From positions 25,785 through 89,784 of the forward strand of contig CAKTFI010000001.1 in assembly GCA_934555865.1 (NCBI GenBank): 64,000 nucleotides of DNA. Reading direction: 5' to 3'. Source of the stretch: an uncultured Christensenellaceae bacterium. GTDB taxonomy: Bacteria; Bacillota; Clostridia; Christensenellales; Christensenellaceae. The notes beneath the pieces were generated by a model. The model saw nothing but the letters and a program-made list of their open reading frames with translations, was not told the origin of the DNA and made no database searches. This document shows positions 41,028 to 49,352 of this stretch, in pieces (positions within the stretch are counted from its first letter, which is position 1; every line of letters starts with the position of its first letter). A program made the position numbers and the translations under genes.

Positions 41028-42245
41028 TTATTGCATAGCTGCGTTGCCGATCAGGTTGCAAAGGACCTCGACGCACTTATCGAGCGCGTATACGGACAGG
41101 TATTCATACCGCCCGTGGAAGTTCTCGCCGCCGGTGAACAGGTTGGGGCAGGGCAGCCCTTCGTAGGACAGGCGCGCGCCGTCCGTGCCGCCGCGGATCG
41201 GCTCCACATGCGGGGTCACGCCCGCCTGGATCATCGCCTGCTTGGCTTCTTCCACGACATGCATATGCGGGAGGAGCATCTCCTTCATGTTGCGGTAATT
41301 GTCCACGATGGACACCTCGACCGTGCCCGCACCGTATTTCTCGTTCAAAAAGGCCATGTTGGCGAGGAACCGCGCCTTGCGCGCCTCGAGCTTGTCCGCG
41401 TCGTGATCGCGCAGGATGTAATGCAGGCGCGTGAGCTCCACGCTGCCGTCGAACTGCATCAGGTGCGCAAAGCCCTCGTATCCTTCGGTAAACGCCGGGA
41501 TCTCGAATACGGGCAGCATGGCGTTGAATTCCATGCCGATGAGGATGGCGTTTTTCATCTTGCCCTTGGCGGAGCCGGGGTGGATGTTCTTGCCGTATAC
41601 GGTGACATCCGCCTGCGCGGCGTTGAAGTTTTCATATTCCAGCCCGCCGAGTGCGCCGCCGTCCACGGTATAGGCATAGTCGGCGTCAAAGCCGGGGATG
41701 TCGAAGTGGTCCGCGCCGCGGCCAATCTCCTCATCCGGCGTGAAGGCGATCTTGACCGCGCCGTGCGGCTTGTCGCTTTGGAGGATGCGTTCCGCGGCGG
41801 TGAGGATCGCGGCCACGCCGGCCTTGTCGTCCGCCCCGAGCAGGGTGGTGCCGTCGGTCACGACCAGATCCTGCCCCACGCAGGCGGACAGCGAGGGGAA
41901 TTCCGCCGGGGAAAGGCGGATGCCCTGTTCGGCGTTGAGCACGATGTCGCCGCCGTCATAGTTGGAAACGATGCGGGGGCGGACATGCTTGGCAGTGATG
42001 TCCGGCGAGGTGTCCATATGCGCGATGAGCCCGATGCGCGGCGCGGCGGGGTCCGTCGCGGGGATACTCCCGTATACATAGCCAAAGGAATCCATATGCG
42101 CGTCGGCGATGCCCATGGCCTGCATTTCCTCCACGAGCGCGGCGCCCAGGATCTTCTGCCCCGGCGTGCTGGGCACGGTGGAGGATTCCTCCGACGAAGT
42201 GGTTTCAAAAGAGACATACTGTAAGAATCGCTGCAATGCGTCCAT
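41028..42245 (-). CDS. pepT: Peptidase T (tripeptide aminopeptidase)
   Basis: Zinc aminopeptidase of 405 residues removing the N-terminal residue from tripeptides. Dinuclear metal sites: IAHMDTSPD near residue 76, GADDKAG near 137, PDEEIGRG near 170, and the late GGTDGARLS near 370. The length matches PepT. GGAGG precedes the start by five bases. Promoter at 42311-42340. Confidence 0.94.
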   Translation of the reverse strand: MDALQRFLQYVSFETTSSEESSTVPSTPGQKILGAALVEEMQAMGIADAHMDSFGYVYGSIPATDPAAPRIGLIAHMDTSPDITAKHVRPRIVSNYDGGDIVLNAEQGIRLSPAEFPSLSACVGQDLVVTDGTTLLGADDKAGVAAILTAAERILQSDKPHGAVKIAFTPDEEIGRGADHFDIPGFDADYAYTVDGGALGGLEYENFNAAQADVTVYGKNIHPGSAKGKMKNAILIGMEFNAMLPVFEIPAFTEGYEGFAHLMQFDGSVELTRLHYILRDHDADKLEARKARFLANMAFLNEKYGAGTVEVSIVDNYRNMKEMLLPHMHVVEEAKQAMIQAGVTPHVEPIRGGTDGARLSYEGLPCPNLFTGGENFHGRYEYLSVYALDKCVEVLCNLIGNAAMQ

Positions 42246-42310
42246 AAATACCTCCGAAATGCACGCTGCCTGTTTCGGAAACCGGCAAACTGTGCTATGC
42301 TTATACTAAG

Positions 42311-42340
42311 ATTATAGCATCCAGCCGCGACTTTGGGCAA
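42311..42340 (-). promoter_or_regulatory. Promoter of pepT
   Basis: On the minus strand TTGCCC, 18-bp spacer, TATAAT, 65 bases before the start. Confidence 0.6.
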
Positions 42341-42381
42341 TGGATGGATTGGAAAGAAAAAAGGATTGCAGGGAGGAAACA

Positions 42382-43830
42382 ATGGAAAAGGCACAGATCG
42401 CCGTCGTCGGATTGGCCGTCATGGGGGAAAACCTCGCGCTCAATATGGAGCGCAACGGGTTTCGCGTCGCGGTGTATAACCGCACGGTGGAAAAGGTAGA
42501 CCGGTTTTTGGCGGGGCGTGGCGCGGGCAAACGCTTTGTGGGCGCGCATTCGGTGCAGGAATTGACGGAGGCGCTCGCGCGTCCGCGCATCCTCATGCTG
42601 ATGATCCGGCAGGGCGCGCCGGTGGACGCGTTCATCGAGCAGGTGCGCCCGTATCTGGAGGCAGGGGACATCCTGATCGACGGCGGGAATTCCAATTTCG
42701 AGGACACCCGGCGGCGCGCGGCCGCGCTGGAGGCGCAGGGGATCGGATACCTCGGTTGCGGCGTGTCCGGCGGCGAGGAGGGCGCGCTCCTGGGCCCGTC
42801 GCTCATGCCAGGCGGTTCCCGGGCGGCGTGGGAAGCGGCGGCGCCCATCCTCACCCGGATCAGCGCCAAGACCCCGGCGGGCGAGCCGTGCTGTGGGTAT
42901 ATCGGCCGGGACGGCGCGGGGCACTTCGTCAAGATGGTGCACAACGGCATCGAATACGGCGATATGCAGATCATCTGCGAGGCGTATCAGATGATGCGCG
43001 ATGTGCTGCACCTGCCGGCGGAGGAGATCGGGCAGGTCTTTGCCGCGTGGAACGGGACGGAGCTCAACAGCTACCTCGTGGAGATCACGGCAAACATCCT
43101 GCAAAAGAAAGAGGACGGCGTGCCGGTGGTCGACCGGATCCTGGACACGGCGGGGCAGAAGGGCACCGGCAAATGGGCGGGCATCTGCGCTCTACAGGAA
43201 GGGATCCCGCTGACGCTCATCGGGGAGGCGGTCTTTGCACGCTGCCTGTCCGCGGCCAAGGAGGAACGCCTTGCTGCGGAGATGGTCTTCCCGCAGCCGA
43301 AACGGGTATTTTCGGGGGACAAGGCGGCGTTTTTGGAGGCATTGCGCCAAAGCGTCTATGCGGCAAAGATCGTCTCCTATGCGCAGGGCTTTGCGCTGAT
43401 CCGGCAGGCCTGCAAGACCTATGGCTGGGAGATCGACTGCGTGCAGGTGGCGAAGATCTGGCGCGCGGGTTGCATCATCCGTTCCGGCTTTTTGGACCGG
43501 ATCAGCGAGGCCTATGCGCGCGACGCGGCGCTGTGGAACCTGCTGCTCGACGACTATTTCGCGGACTGCATCCGCCGGGCGGAGGCCGGTTGGCGGCAGG
43601 TCATTGCCGAGGCCGCGCGGCAGGCGATCCCGATCCCGGCGATCTCCTCGGCGCTCAGCTATTTTGACGGATACCGCTGCGGGCGGCTTCCGGCGAACCT
43701 TTTGCAGGCACAGCGGGACTATTTTGGCGCGCACACCTATGAACGGGTGGACGCGCCCCGCGGGCAGTTCTTCCACACCGACTGGACGGGGCACGGCGGC
43801 GCGACCTCGGCGTCGGAATATTCCGTTTGA
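42382..43830 (+). CDS. gnd: 6-phosphogluconate dehydrogenase, decarboxylating
   Basis: NADP-dependent enzyme of 482 residues of the oxidative pentose phosphate pathway, giving ribulose 5-phosphate and CO2. GLAVMGENLALNM is the nucleotide-binding start, CGVSGGEEGA and KMVHNGIEYGDM are substrate and catalytic motifs, and GTGKWAG marks the all-helical C-terminal domain, ending HTDWTGHGG. The start at 42382 has GGGAGG five bases upstream. No zwf gene is in the window. Confidence 0.95.
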   Translation: MEKAQIAVVGLAVMGENLALNMERNGFRVAVYNRTVEKVDRFLAGRGAGKRFVGAHSVQELTEALARPRILMLMIRQGAPVDAFIEQVRPYLEAGDILIDGGNSNFEDTRRRAAALEAQGIGYLGCGVSGGEEGALLGPSLMPGGSRAAWEAAAPILTRISAKTPAGEPCCGYIGRDGAGHFVKMVHNGIEYGDMQIICEAYQMMRDVLHLPAEEIGQVFAAWNGTELNSYLVEITANILQKKEDGVPVVDRILDTAGQKGTGKWAGICALQEGIPLTLIGEAVFARCLSAAKEERLAAEMVFPQPKRVFSGDKAAFLEALRQSVYAAKIVSYAQGFALIRQACKTYGWEIDCVQVAKIWRAGCIIRSGFLDRISEAYARDAALWNLLLDDYFADCIRRAEAGWRQVIAEAARQAIPIPAISSALSYFDGYRCGRLPANLLQAQRDYFGAHTYERVDAPRGQFFHTDWTGHGGATSASEYSV

Positions 43831-43841
43831 GGCAGAGAAGC

Positions 43842-44594
43842 ATGACGAATCGGGAAATTTTGCAGGTTGCGATGGAGCAGTCCGCGCGCGACCTCGGGTG
43901 CGGCGCGGCGGACTTCCTTGCGGGGGAAAACAAGGTTTTCCCCTGGCGGTTGGGGCCGGAGGCCAAGAAGTATTATAAGGAACCGACGAGTGGGATATTG
44001 CTGTCCTATGGGAGCGGCATCGTCGCCGCCGTCCACGGGGAGCTGTGCGCGGCGGTGGAGGAATACCTCTGCGGCCGGGAATGGTACCACGCCTTTGGCA
44101 CGCCGGACCTGTACCGCCTAAACGAGCGCTTGGCGGTGGCCGGGCAGGAGGCGGCGTTTCTGGCGGAATACTACCTGCCGCGGGTGGAGAAGATGTCCCC
44201 GCAGCCGTGCGCGTATGAATTGCGGGTGCTGCATCCGGCGGATTTTGCGGAGCTGTACCGCCCGGAATGGAGCAACGCGCTGTGTGCGGAACGGCGGGAA
44301 TTGGATGTGCTGGGCGTGGGGGCGTATGACGGCGGCCGCCTGGTGGGGCTGGCCGGGTGCTCGGCCGATGCGCCGCAGATGTGGCAGATCGGCGTCGATG
44401 TGCTCCCGGCCTATCGCCGGCAGGGGATCGCCGCGGCGCTGACCAGCCGCCTGGCGCAGGAGATCCTGCACCGCGGTAAGGTGCCGTTCTATTGCACCGC
44501 CTGGGCCAATGTGCCCTCGGCCCGCAACGCGGTCGCGTGCGGGTTCCTCCCGGCCTGGGTGGAGATGTCCCTCCGCCCGCAAAACAGAGCATGA
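43842..44594 (+). CDS. GNAT-family acetyltransferase
   Basis: Protein of 250 residues. The C-terminal 130 residues form a GNAT domain with acetyl-CoA motif IGVDVLPAYRRQGIAAAL near residue 185; the N-terminal half (with LGPEAKKYYKEPTSG) looks like a second, degenerate domain as in FR47-like enzymes. It starts 12 bases after gnd with a weak AGAG site. The acceptor is unknown. Confidence 0.8.
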   Translation: MTNREILQVAMEQSARDLGCGAADFLAGENKVFPWRLGPEAKKYYKEPTSGILLSYGSGIVAAVHGELCAAVEEYLCGREWYHAFGTPDLYRLNERLAVAGQEAAFLAEYYLPRVEKMSPQPCAYELRVLHPADFAELYRPEWSNALCAERRELDVLGVGAYDGGRLVGLAGCSADAPQMWQIGVDVLPAYRRQGIAAALTSRLAQEILHRGKVPFYCTAWANVPSARNAVACGFLPAWVEMSLRPQNRA

Positions 44595-44623
44595 AAAAAG
44601 GCAGCCGTTTGGCTGCCTTTTTT
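44594..44623. terminator. Bidirectional terminator
   Basis: AAAAGGCAGCC / GGCTGCCTTTT between convergent genes, with T-runs on both strands. Confidence 0.85.
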
Positions 44624-46004
44624 AGGCAGGAATGGTGTGCGAGAGCCCCTTTTTTCGGAACCGCAGGGCGAGCAGGATGCCGCGGCAGACATTGTCGCCC
44701 ACCATGCACAGCCAGACGGCGTTCAGCCCCAGATGGAACACATGCACGCACAGGAAGGTCCCCAGGATGCGGATGCCCCACATGCCGATGAGGCTGTAGA
44801 GGAAGGGTCGCCGCGTGTCGCCCGCTCCGTTGAAGATGCCCTCCAGGATGATGGAGATGCCGAACACCGGCTCGGACAGCGCGACGATGCGCAGCGCGGA
44901 TGCACCGAGCGCGACGACATCGGCATCCGGCGTGAAGAGCTGCATCATCTGCCGCGAGAGCAGGAACAGCAGCCCGCCCGTCACGACCATAAAGCCGAAG
45001 GACAGCCAGATGAGCATGCGGGAGGTCTCGTGCAGCCGCTTGGCGTCCCGTGCGCCGATGGCGTTGCCGGTGAGCGTGGTGGCTGCCGACTGCATGCCGT
45101 AGCCGGGGATATAGAACGCCTCCTCAGCGGTGAGCGCGATGGAGTGCGCGGCGAATACCGTCGTGCCGAGCGAGGTGACGAGGCGGGTGAAGACCACCTG
45201 CCCAAGGCAGGTCGCGAGGCGGCTCAGGGCGATGGGCGCGGCGATGCCCAGCATGACGCGCAGAGCGGGCGTGTGCTTTTCGCGCAGGTTTTTCCACTGG
45301 AAGGCGAATACCTCATGCCTGCGCAGCGCGCGGATCATCCACAGCCCGCCCAGCACATAGCAGATGGCGGTGGAGACGCCCGCCCCGGCGACGCCCCAGC
45401 CCAGCCCGAACATGGAAAACGAGAGGCCGAACAGGCGCACGGTGCGCGTCTCATAGATGAACAGGAAGTTGAGCAGGATGTGCACCAGGTTGATGATCAG
45501 GTTGACCCGCATCGCGGTGCGCGTATCGCCCGCGCCGCGCAGCACGGCGCCGAAGATGATGTTCATGGCGTTGAGCAGGTAGGGCGCACAGATGAGCGCA
45601 AAATAGACGGAGGCATCCCGCCGGATCGCCTGCTCCGCCCCGAGCCACGCGGGCAGGAAGGGGCTGACGCCGAGCGTGAGCGCCGTTATCACAAGGCCGA
45701 GGACCAAAGACGCTTTGACGGCCTGTGCGGCATAGGTGCGGACCTCGTCGGCGTTTTCCTCGCCGATGGCGCGGGAAATGCAGGCGGTCGCCCCGATGCC
45801 GATGGCAAAGGCCGGGCTGTTGATGAGCCAGCAGACGGTGGCCGTGAGCCCGACGGCGGCGGAGGCATTTTTGCCGAGCCCGCCGATCATGGCGGTGTTG
45901 ATGTAGATGACGATGGTTTGCAGCGCCTGTTCCACGATGGTGGGCCAGGCGAGGCGTAAAATGACGCCGAGCAGGCTGCGGCGCGAATTCGATTGCGATT
46001 TCAT
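44622..46004 (-). CDS. MATE-family efflux transporter
   Basis: Multidrug exporter of 460 residues with twelve membrane helices in two related halves. The repeated MATE landmarks are visible: LRLAWPTIVEQALQ at the start, GAVLRGAGDTRTAM in the first half and GIFNGAGDTRRPF in the second. The start at 46004 is supported by GGAG seven bases upstream; the frame runs further up, into the promoter. It is divergent from a MerR-type regulator and its promoter has the long spacer such regulators act on. Confidence 0.92.
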   Translation of the reverse strand: MKSQSNSRRSLLGVILRLAWPTIVEQALQTIVIYINTAMIGGLGKNASAAVGLTATVCWLINSPAFAIGIGATACISRAIGEENADEVRTYAAQAVKASLVLGLVITALTLGVSPFLPAWLGAEQAIRRDASVYFALICAPYLLNAMNIIFGAVLRGAGDTRTAMRVNLIINLVHILLNFLFIYETRTVRLFGLSFSMFGLGWGVAGAGVSTAICYVLGGLWMIRALRRHEVFAFQWKNLREKHTPALRVMLGIAAPIALSRLATCLGQVVFTRLVTSLGTTVFAAHSIALTAEEAFYIPGYGMQSAATTLTGNAIGARDAKRLHETSRMLIWLSFGFMVVTGGLLFLLSRQMMQLFTPDADVVALGASALRIVALSEPVFGISIILEGIFNGAGDTRRPFLYSLIGMWGIRILGTFLCVHVFHLGLNAVWLCMVGDNVCRGILLALRFRKKGLSHTIPA

Positions 46005-46044
46005 GACATTCTCCGTTTCAAAGTCTCCCAAAGCGGCAATACCT

Positions 46045-46075
46045 ATCATAAAGGATATAGTAAGGATAGAGTCAA
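46045..46075 (-). promoter_or_regulatory. MerR-type promoter of the MATE gene (19-bp spacer)
   Basis: On the minus strand TTGACT, a 19-bp spacer and TATGAT. The over-long spacer is the signature of promoters untwisted by MerR-family activators. Inside it lie a direct repeat AAGGATA-TAGT-AAGGATA and an outer CTATC / GATAG dyad (plus-strand view). Confidence 0.7.
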
Positions 46076-46086
46076 GGGGGAACAGG

Positions 46087-46932
46087 ATGAAGCGCATATT
46101 TCATTTGACGAGCGGAGAGCTGGCCGAGCTGGTGGGCGTGAGCAAGCAGACGGTGCTGTATTACGACAAGGTCGGCCTGCTCTGCCCCAAGGGGCGCATG
46201 GGCAATCGCTACCGCTACTATTCCCTGCAGCAGGCGGCGGAGCTGCGGATGATCCTGACCTTCCGCGACTTGGGCATGTCGATCCAGGAGATCCGCGACT
46301 ACCTGCAGGTCCGCACGCCGGAGGCATATCTGCAGCTGCTGGGCGAGCAGCAGGAGCGGCTCCAGGCAGAGGCCGTTCGCTTGCAGCGCATGGTGGGGCG
46401 GATTCAAAAGGAGCGCCGGCAGCTTTCGCAGGCGATGGCGGAAGAAGGCGCGCCCATCCGCCTGTGCTGGCTGCCTGTGCAGGAACTATTGCGGGTGCAG
46501 TGCCGGGCGCAAAATAAGCGGGAATATATGGACCGGTTTTTGCAGCTTTCCCGGCGGTCGCGCGCGCAGGGCGAGGGATTTTCGCGGGAGATGTACTGCA
46601 TCCTGCCTCGGGAGCGCCTGCTGGCGGGGAACTTTGAGCATATCTACGGATATGCCGTGGCGGCAGACACGGATGCGGCGCAGGAGGATCCACTCTACTT
46701 TTTGCGCCCGGCCGGCGTTTATGCGGTGCTGTACCACCGGGGGACCTATGGCACGCTCAGCCCGACCTATGCCAATATGGCCGCATGGATTGAGGCGAAG
46801 GGATACCGCATCTGCGGAGACGCCTATGAAAAGAGCCTCTTTAACACGCTGACCGGTGAGCAACACGGCATGTATGTGAACGAGATCGCCATTCAGGTGG
46901 AAAAACGGCCGGAAGCGGCGGCGGAAAATTGA
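46087..46932 (+). CDS. MerR-family regulator with effector-binding domain
   Basis: Regulator of 281 residues. The MerR winged helix spans about residues 5-75 ([25 protein letters not shown]), a long coiled dimer helix follows (about 80-120), then a C-terminal GyrI-like effector domain of about 150 residues (phrases YHRGTYGTL and a final NEIAIQV), as in BmrR. It likely senses a drug-like ligand and activates the divergent MATE exporter by acting on its 19-bp-spaced promoter. The short GGGGG before the start is adequate. Confidence 0.88.
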   Translation: MKRIFHLTSGELAELVGVSKQTVLYYDKVGLLCPKGRMGNRYRYYSLQQAAELRMILTFRDLGMSIQEIRDYLQVRTPEAYLQLLGEQQERLQAEAVRLQRMVGRIQKERRQLSQAMAEEGAPIRLCWLPVQELLRVQCRAQNKREYMDRFLQLSRRSRAQGEGFSREMYCILPRERLLAGNFEHIYGYAVAADTDAAQEDPLYFLRPAGVYAVLYHRGTYGTLSPTYANMAAWIEAKGYRICGDAYEKSLFNTLTGEQHGMYVNEIAIQVEKRPEAAAEN

Positions 46933-46957
46933 CAAATGCGGGGCTTTTCACTACCAT
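46929..46957 (+). promoter_or_regulatory. Promoter of cysK
   Basis: Perfect TTGACA, 17-bp spacer, TACCAT; the -35 overlaps the regulator's stop codon. Confidence 0.7.
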
Positions 46958-46984
46958 AGAGGAAACAGAGGAGGCAACACGCCG

Positions 46985-47926
46985 ATGGAACATATTTATG
47001 AACATGCCTATGAGCTGATTGGACATACGCCGCTTTTGCGGCTTCGGACATGGGAACAGGCGCACGGAGCCTGCGCGGAGATCGTGGCAAAGCTGGAAAA
47101 CCGCAACCCGGCGGGCAGCGCCAAGGACCGCGTGGCCATGCGCATGGTGGAGGAGGCCGAGCGGACGGGGGCGCTCAAGCCGGGCGCCACGATCATCGAG
47201 CCGACGAGCGGCAATACGGGCATCGGCCTGGCGTTTGTCGCGGCGGCCAGGGGGTATTCCTGCATCTTCACCATGCCGGACACGATGAGCCGGGAACGCA
47301 TCCTGCTCCTGCAGGCCTATGGGGCGCAGATCGTGCTGACACCGGGGGCGCAGGGCATGGCGGGGGCGATCCAAAAGGCGGAGGAGCTGCACGGGCAGAT
47401 CGAGGGCAGCTTCATCCCCGGACAATTTGACAACCCCGCCAACCCGGCGGCGCATTTCGCCGCGACCGGCCCGGAGATCTGGGAGGACGCGGGACACCGC
47501 GTGGACTTTTTGGTGGCCGGCGTGGGCACCGGCGGCACGATCACCGGCACGGGCAAGTTTTTGAAGATGCAGGACCCGGGCATCCGGGTGGTCGCGGTGG
47601 AACCGGCAGATTCGGCCGTCCTTTCGGGAAAGCCCGCCGGGCCGCATGCGCTGCAGGGGATCGGCGCGGGGTTTGTGCCCAAGGTGCTCGACCGGACGGT
47701 GTTGGACGAGGTCCTGCCGGTCGAGGCGGAGGACGCCTATGCGGCGGCGCGCGAGCTGGCGCGGACGGAGGGCGTGCTTGTGGGGATCTCCTCCGGCGCG
47801 GCGGCGCATGCGGCGATGCAGCTGGCAAAGCGCCCGGAAAACGCGGGCAAGCGCATCGTTGTGGTGCTCGTGGATTCAGGCGAACGGTATCTATCGACAA
47901 AGCTATTTCAGGAAGGAGAAAACTGA
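46985..47926 (+). CDS. cysK: Cysteine synthase A
   Basis: PLP enzyme of 313 residues making cysteine from O-acetylserine and sulfide. The Schiff-base lysine is in [11 protein letters not shown] near residue 45, the substrate loop is [11 protein letters not shown] near 72, and the phosphate loop is [10 protein letters not shown] near 178. GGAGG lies 11 bases upstream. The next gene, a SAH/MTA nucleosidase fusion, follows by one base, joining two steps of sulfur metabolism in one transcript. Homologues with the same fold also make cystathionine, which cannot be excluded. Confidence 0.93.
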   Translation: MEHIYEHAYELIGHTPLLRLRTWEQAHGACAEIVAKLENRNPAGSAKDRVAMRMVEEAERTGALKPGATIIEPTSGNTGIGLAFVAAARGYSCIFTMPDTMSRERILLLQAYGAQIVLTPGAQGMAGAIQKAEELHGQIEGSFIPGQFDNPANPAAHFAATGPEIWEDAGHRVDFLVAGVGTGGTITGTGKFLKMQDPGIRVVAVEPADSAVLSGKPAGPHALQGIGAGFVPKVLDRTVLDEVLPVEAEDAYAAARELARTEGVLVGISSGAAAHAAMQLAKRPENAGKRIVVVLVDSGERYLSTKLFQEGEN

Positions 47927-47927
47927 T

Positions 47928-49205
47928 ATGTGGGGAATCATTGGTGCAATGGATAGCGAGATTTCCCTGCTGCGCACGCAGATGCGGCAGGAGCAGGAGA
48001 TCCGCCGGGGCAATAAGGCATTTTATCGCGGATATATCGAGGAGCAGCCGGTCGTCGTGACCAAGTCCGGCATGGGCAAGGTCAACGCCGCCATGTGCGC
48101 GCAGATGCTCATCGATCTGTTTGGCGCGGATCATCTTGTAAACACCGGCATCGCGGGCGGCATCGCCGACGGGCTGCATGTGGGCGATGTCGTGATCGGT
48201 AGCGCGGCCGTGCAGCACGACTTCGACCTGACGCCCGTGGGCTATGTCCGCGGGTATATCGAGGGGCCGGACCGGGAGAAGCCGACCCTGTTCGCGGCGG
48301 ACGCGGACCTGGTGGCTCGCCTGCGGCGCGCGGCGGAGGAAGAGCTCCCCGCGGATAAGGTGCATGTCGGGTGCATCGCGACGGGCGATCAATTCGTCAA
48401 CGCGCGGGAAGTGAAGCTGCATCTCCGCGAGCGCTACGCTGCCTATGCCGCGGAAATGGAGGGCGGCGCGATCGCGCAGGTGGCGGAGGAAAACGGCGTC
48501 GCGGCCGTGATCTTGCGCTGCATTTCCGACCTGGCCGACGAGGGGTCGCAGGAGTCGGTGGAGAATTTTGAACAGCTTGCGGCGGACGCCTCCGCGCGCA
48601 TCCTGGTGCGCATGCTGGCAAATTGCCGTGCGGAAGGCGGAGAGGCCGAGACCGTCTTTGCGGCGATCACGCAGCAGGCGCGGCAGGCGGCGGAGGAATT
48701 GGTGGACACGGCGCGGCTGGAGGAGGGCGACATCCTGGTCGTCGGCTGCTCGACGAGCGAGGCGGCCGGGCACAAGATCGGTTCCTATTCCAATAAAAAG
48801 CTGGCCGAGGCGATCTTTGACGGGCTGTACCCCGTGCTCCAATCGCGGGGGATCTACCTGGCGGCGCAGTGCTGCGAGCACTTAAACCGCAGCCTGGTGC
48901 TGGAAAAAGAGGCGGCTAAGCGCTATGGGTATGAGCGGGTCAATGTCATCCCGCAGCCCAAGGCGGGCGGATCCTTCGCGACGACGGCGTATGAACGGTT
49001 CGCCTCCCCGGTCATGGTGGAAAAGGTGCGCGCACGGGCGGGTATGGACATCGGCGGGACGATGGTCGGCATGCACCTTGCAGAGGTGGCCGTGCCGGTG
49101 CGCCTGCGCGTGAACAAGATCGGCGAGGCAAACCTGATCTGCGCCCGGGTGCGGGCAAAATTCGTGGGCGGGTCGCGCGCGATCTATGACGAGACGCTGC
49201 TGTAA
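47928..49205 (+). CDS. Fusion: MTA/SAH nucleosidase + YwlG-type (UPF0340) domain
   Basis: Single frame of 425 residues with two full domains. Residues 1 to about 230 are a methylthioadenosine/S-adenosylhomocysteine nucleosidase: GAMDSEI (catalytic Glu11), VNTGIAGG, EMEGGAIAQV and SDLADE (catalytic Asp) are intact, so it should release adenine from SAH and MTA. Residues about 238-425 match the UPF0340/YwlG family: GCSTSEAAGHKIGS, QCCEHLNRSLV, PQPKAGGSFAT. YwlG is usually a separate gene between rpiB and upp, where it is missing here. GGAAGGAG precedes the start; cysK overlaps by proximity (one base gap). Confidence 0.92.
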   Translation: MWGIIGAMDSEISLLRTQMRQEQEIRRGNKAFYRGYIEEQPVVVTKSGMGKVNAAMCAQMLIDLFGADHLVNTGIAGGIADGLHVGDVVIGSAAVQHDFDLTPVGYVRGYIEGPDREKPTLFAADADLVARLRRAAEEELPADKVHVGCIATGDQFVNAREVKLHLRERYAAYAAEMEGGAIAQVAEENGVAAVILRCISDLADEGSQESVENFEQLAADASARILVRMLANCRAEGGEAETVFAAITQQARQAAEELVDTARLEEGDILVVGCSTSEAAGHKIGSYSNKKLAEAIFDGLYPVLQSRGIYLAAQCCEHLNRSLVLEKEAAKRYGYERVNVIPQPKAGGSFATTAYERFASPVMVEKVRARAGMDIGGTMVGMHLAEVAVPVRLRVNKIGEANLICARVRAKFVGGSRAIYDETLL

Positions 49206-49225
49206 CGCGCCGCATAAAGCCGCAA

Positions 49226-49253
49226 AGAAGAGGGGGCCTTCCCCCTCTTTTTT
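49226..49253 (+). terminator. Terminator of the cysK operon
   Basis: AAGAGGGGG / CCCCCTCTT with a CCTT loop and TTTT. Confidence 0.88.
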
Positions 49254-49352
49254 GTGCGGAAAGTGGCGGGTGCACATTGTAAGAAGCAGCCCGGGATGGT
49301 AAAATAAAAAGAAGAATGGCGTTTTGTCGCCGCAGGGAAGAGGAAGGCATTC

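Noticed and set aside
41031-42224. Long plus-strand open frame opposite pepT
   Set aside because: Antisense of a clear PepT with all metal ligands; no independent start signal.
43192-44781. Long minus-strand open frame opposite gnd and the acetyltransferase
   Set aside because: Proline/arginine-rich translation, crosses two genes and a terminator; an antisense artefact.
44637-45959. Long plus-strand open frame opposite the MATE gene
   Set aside because: Antisense of the twelve-helix exporter; charged low-complexity translation without family resemblance.
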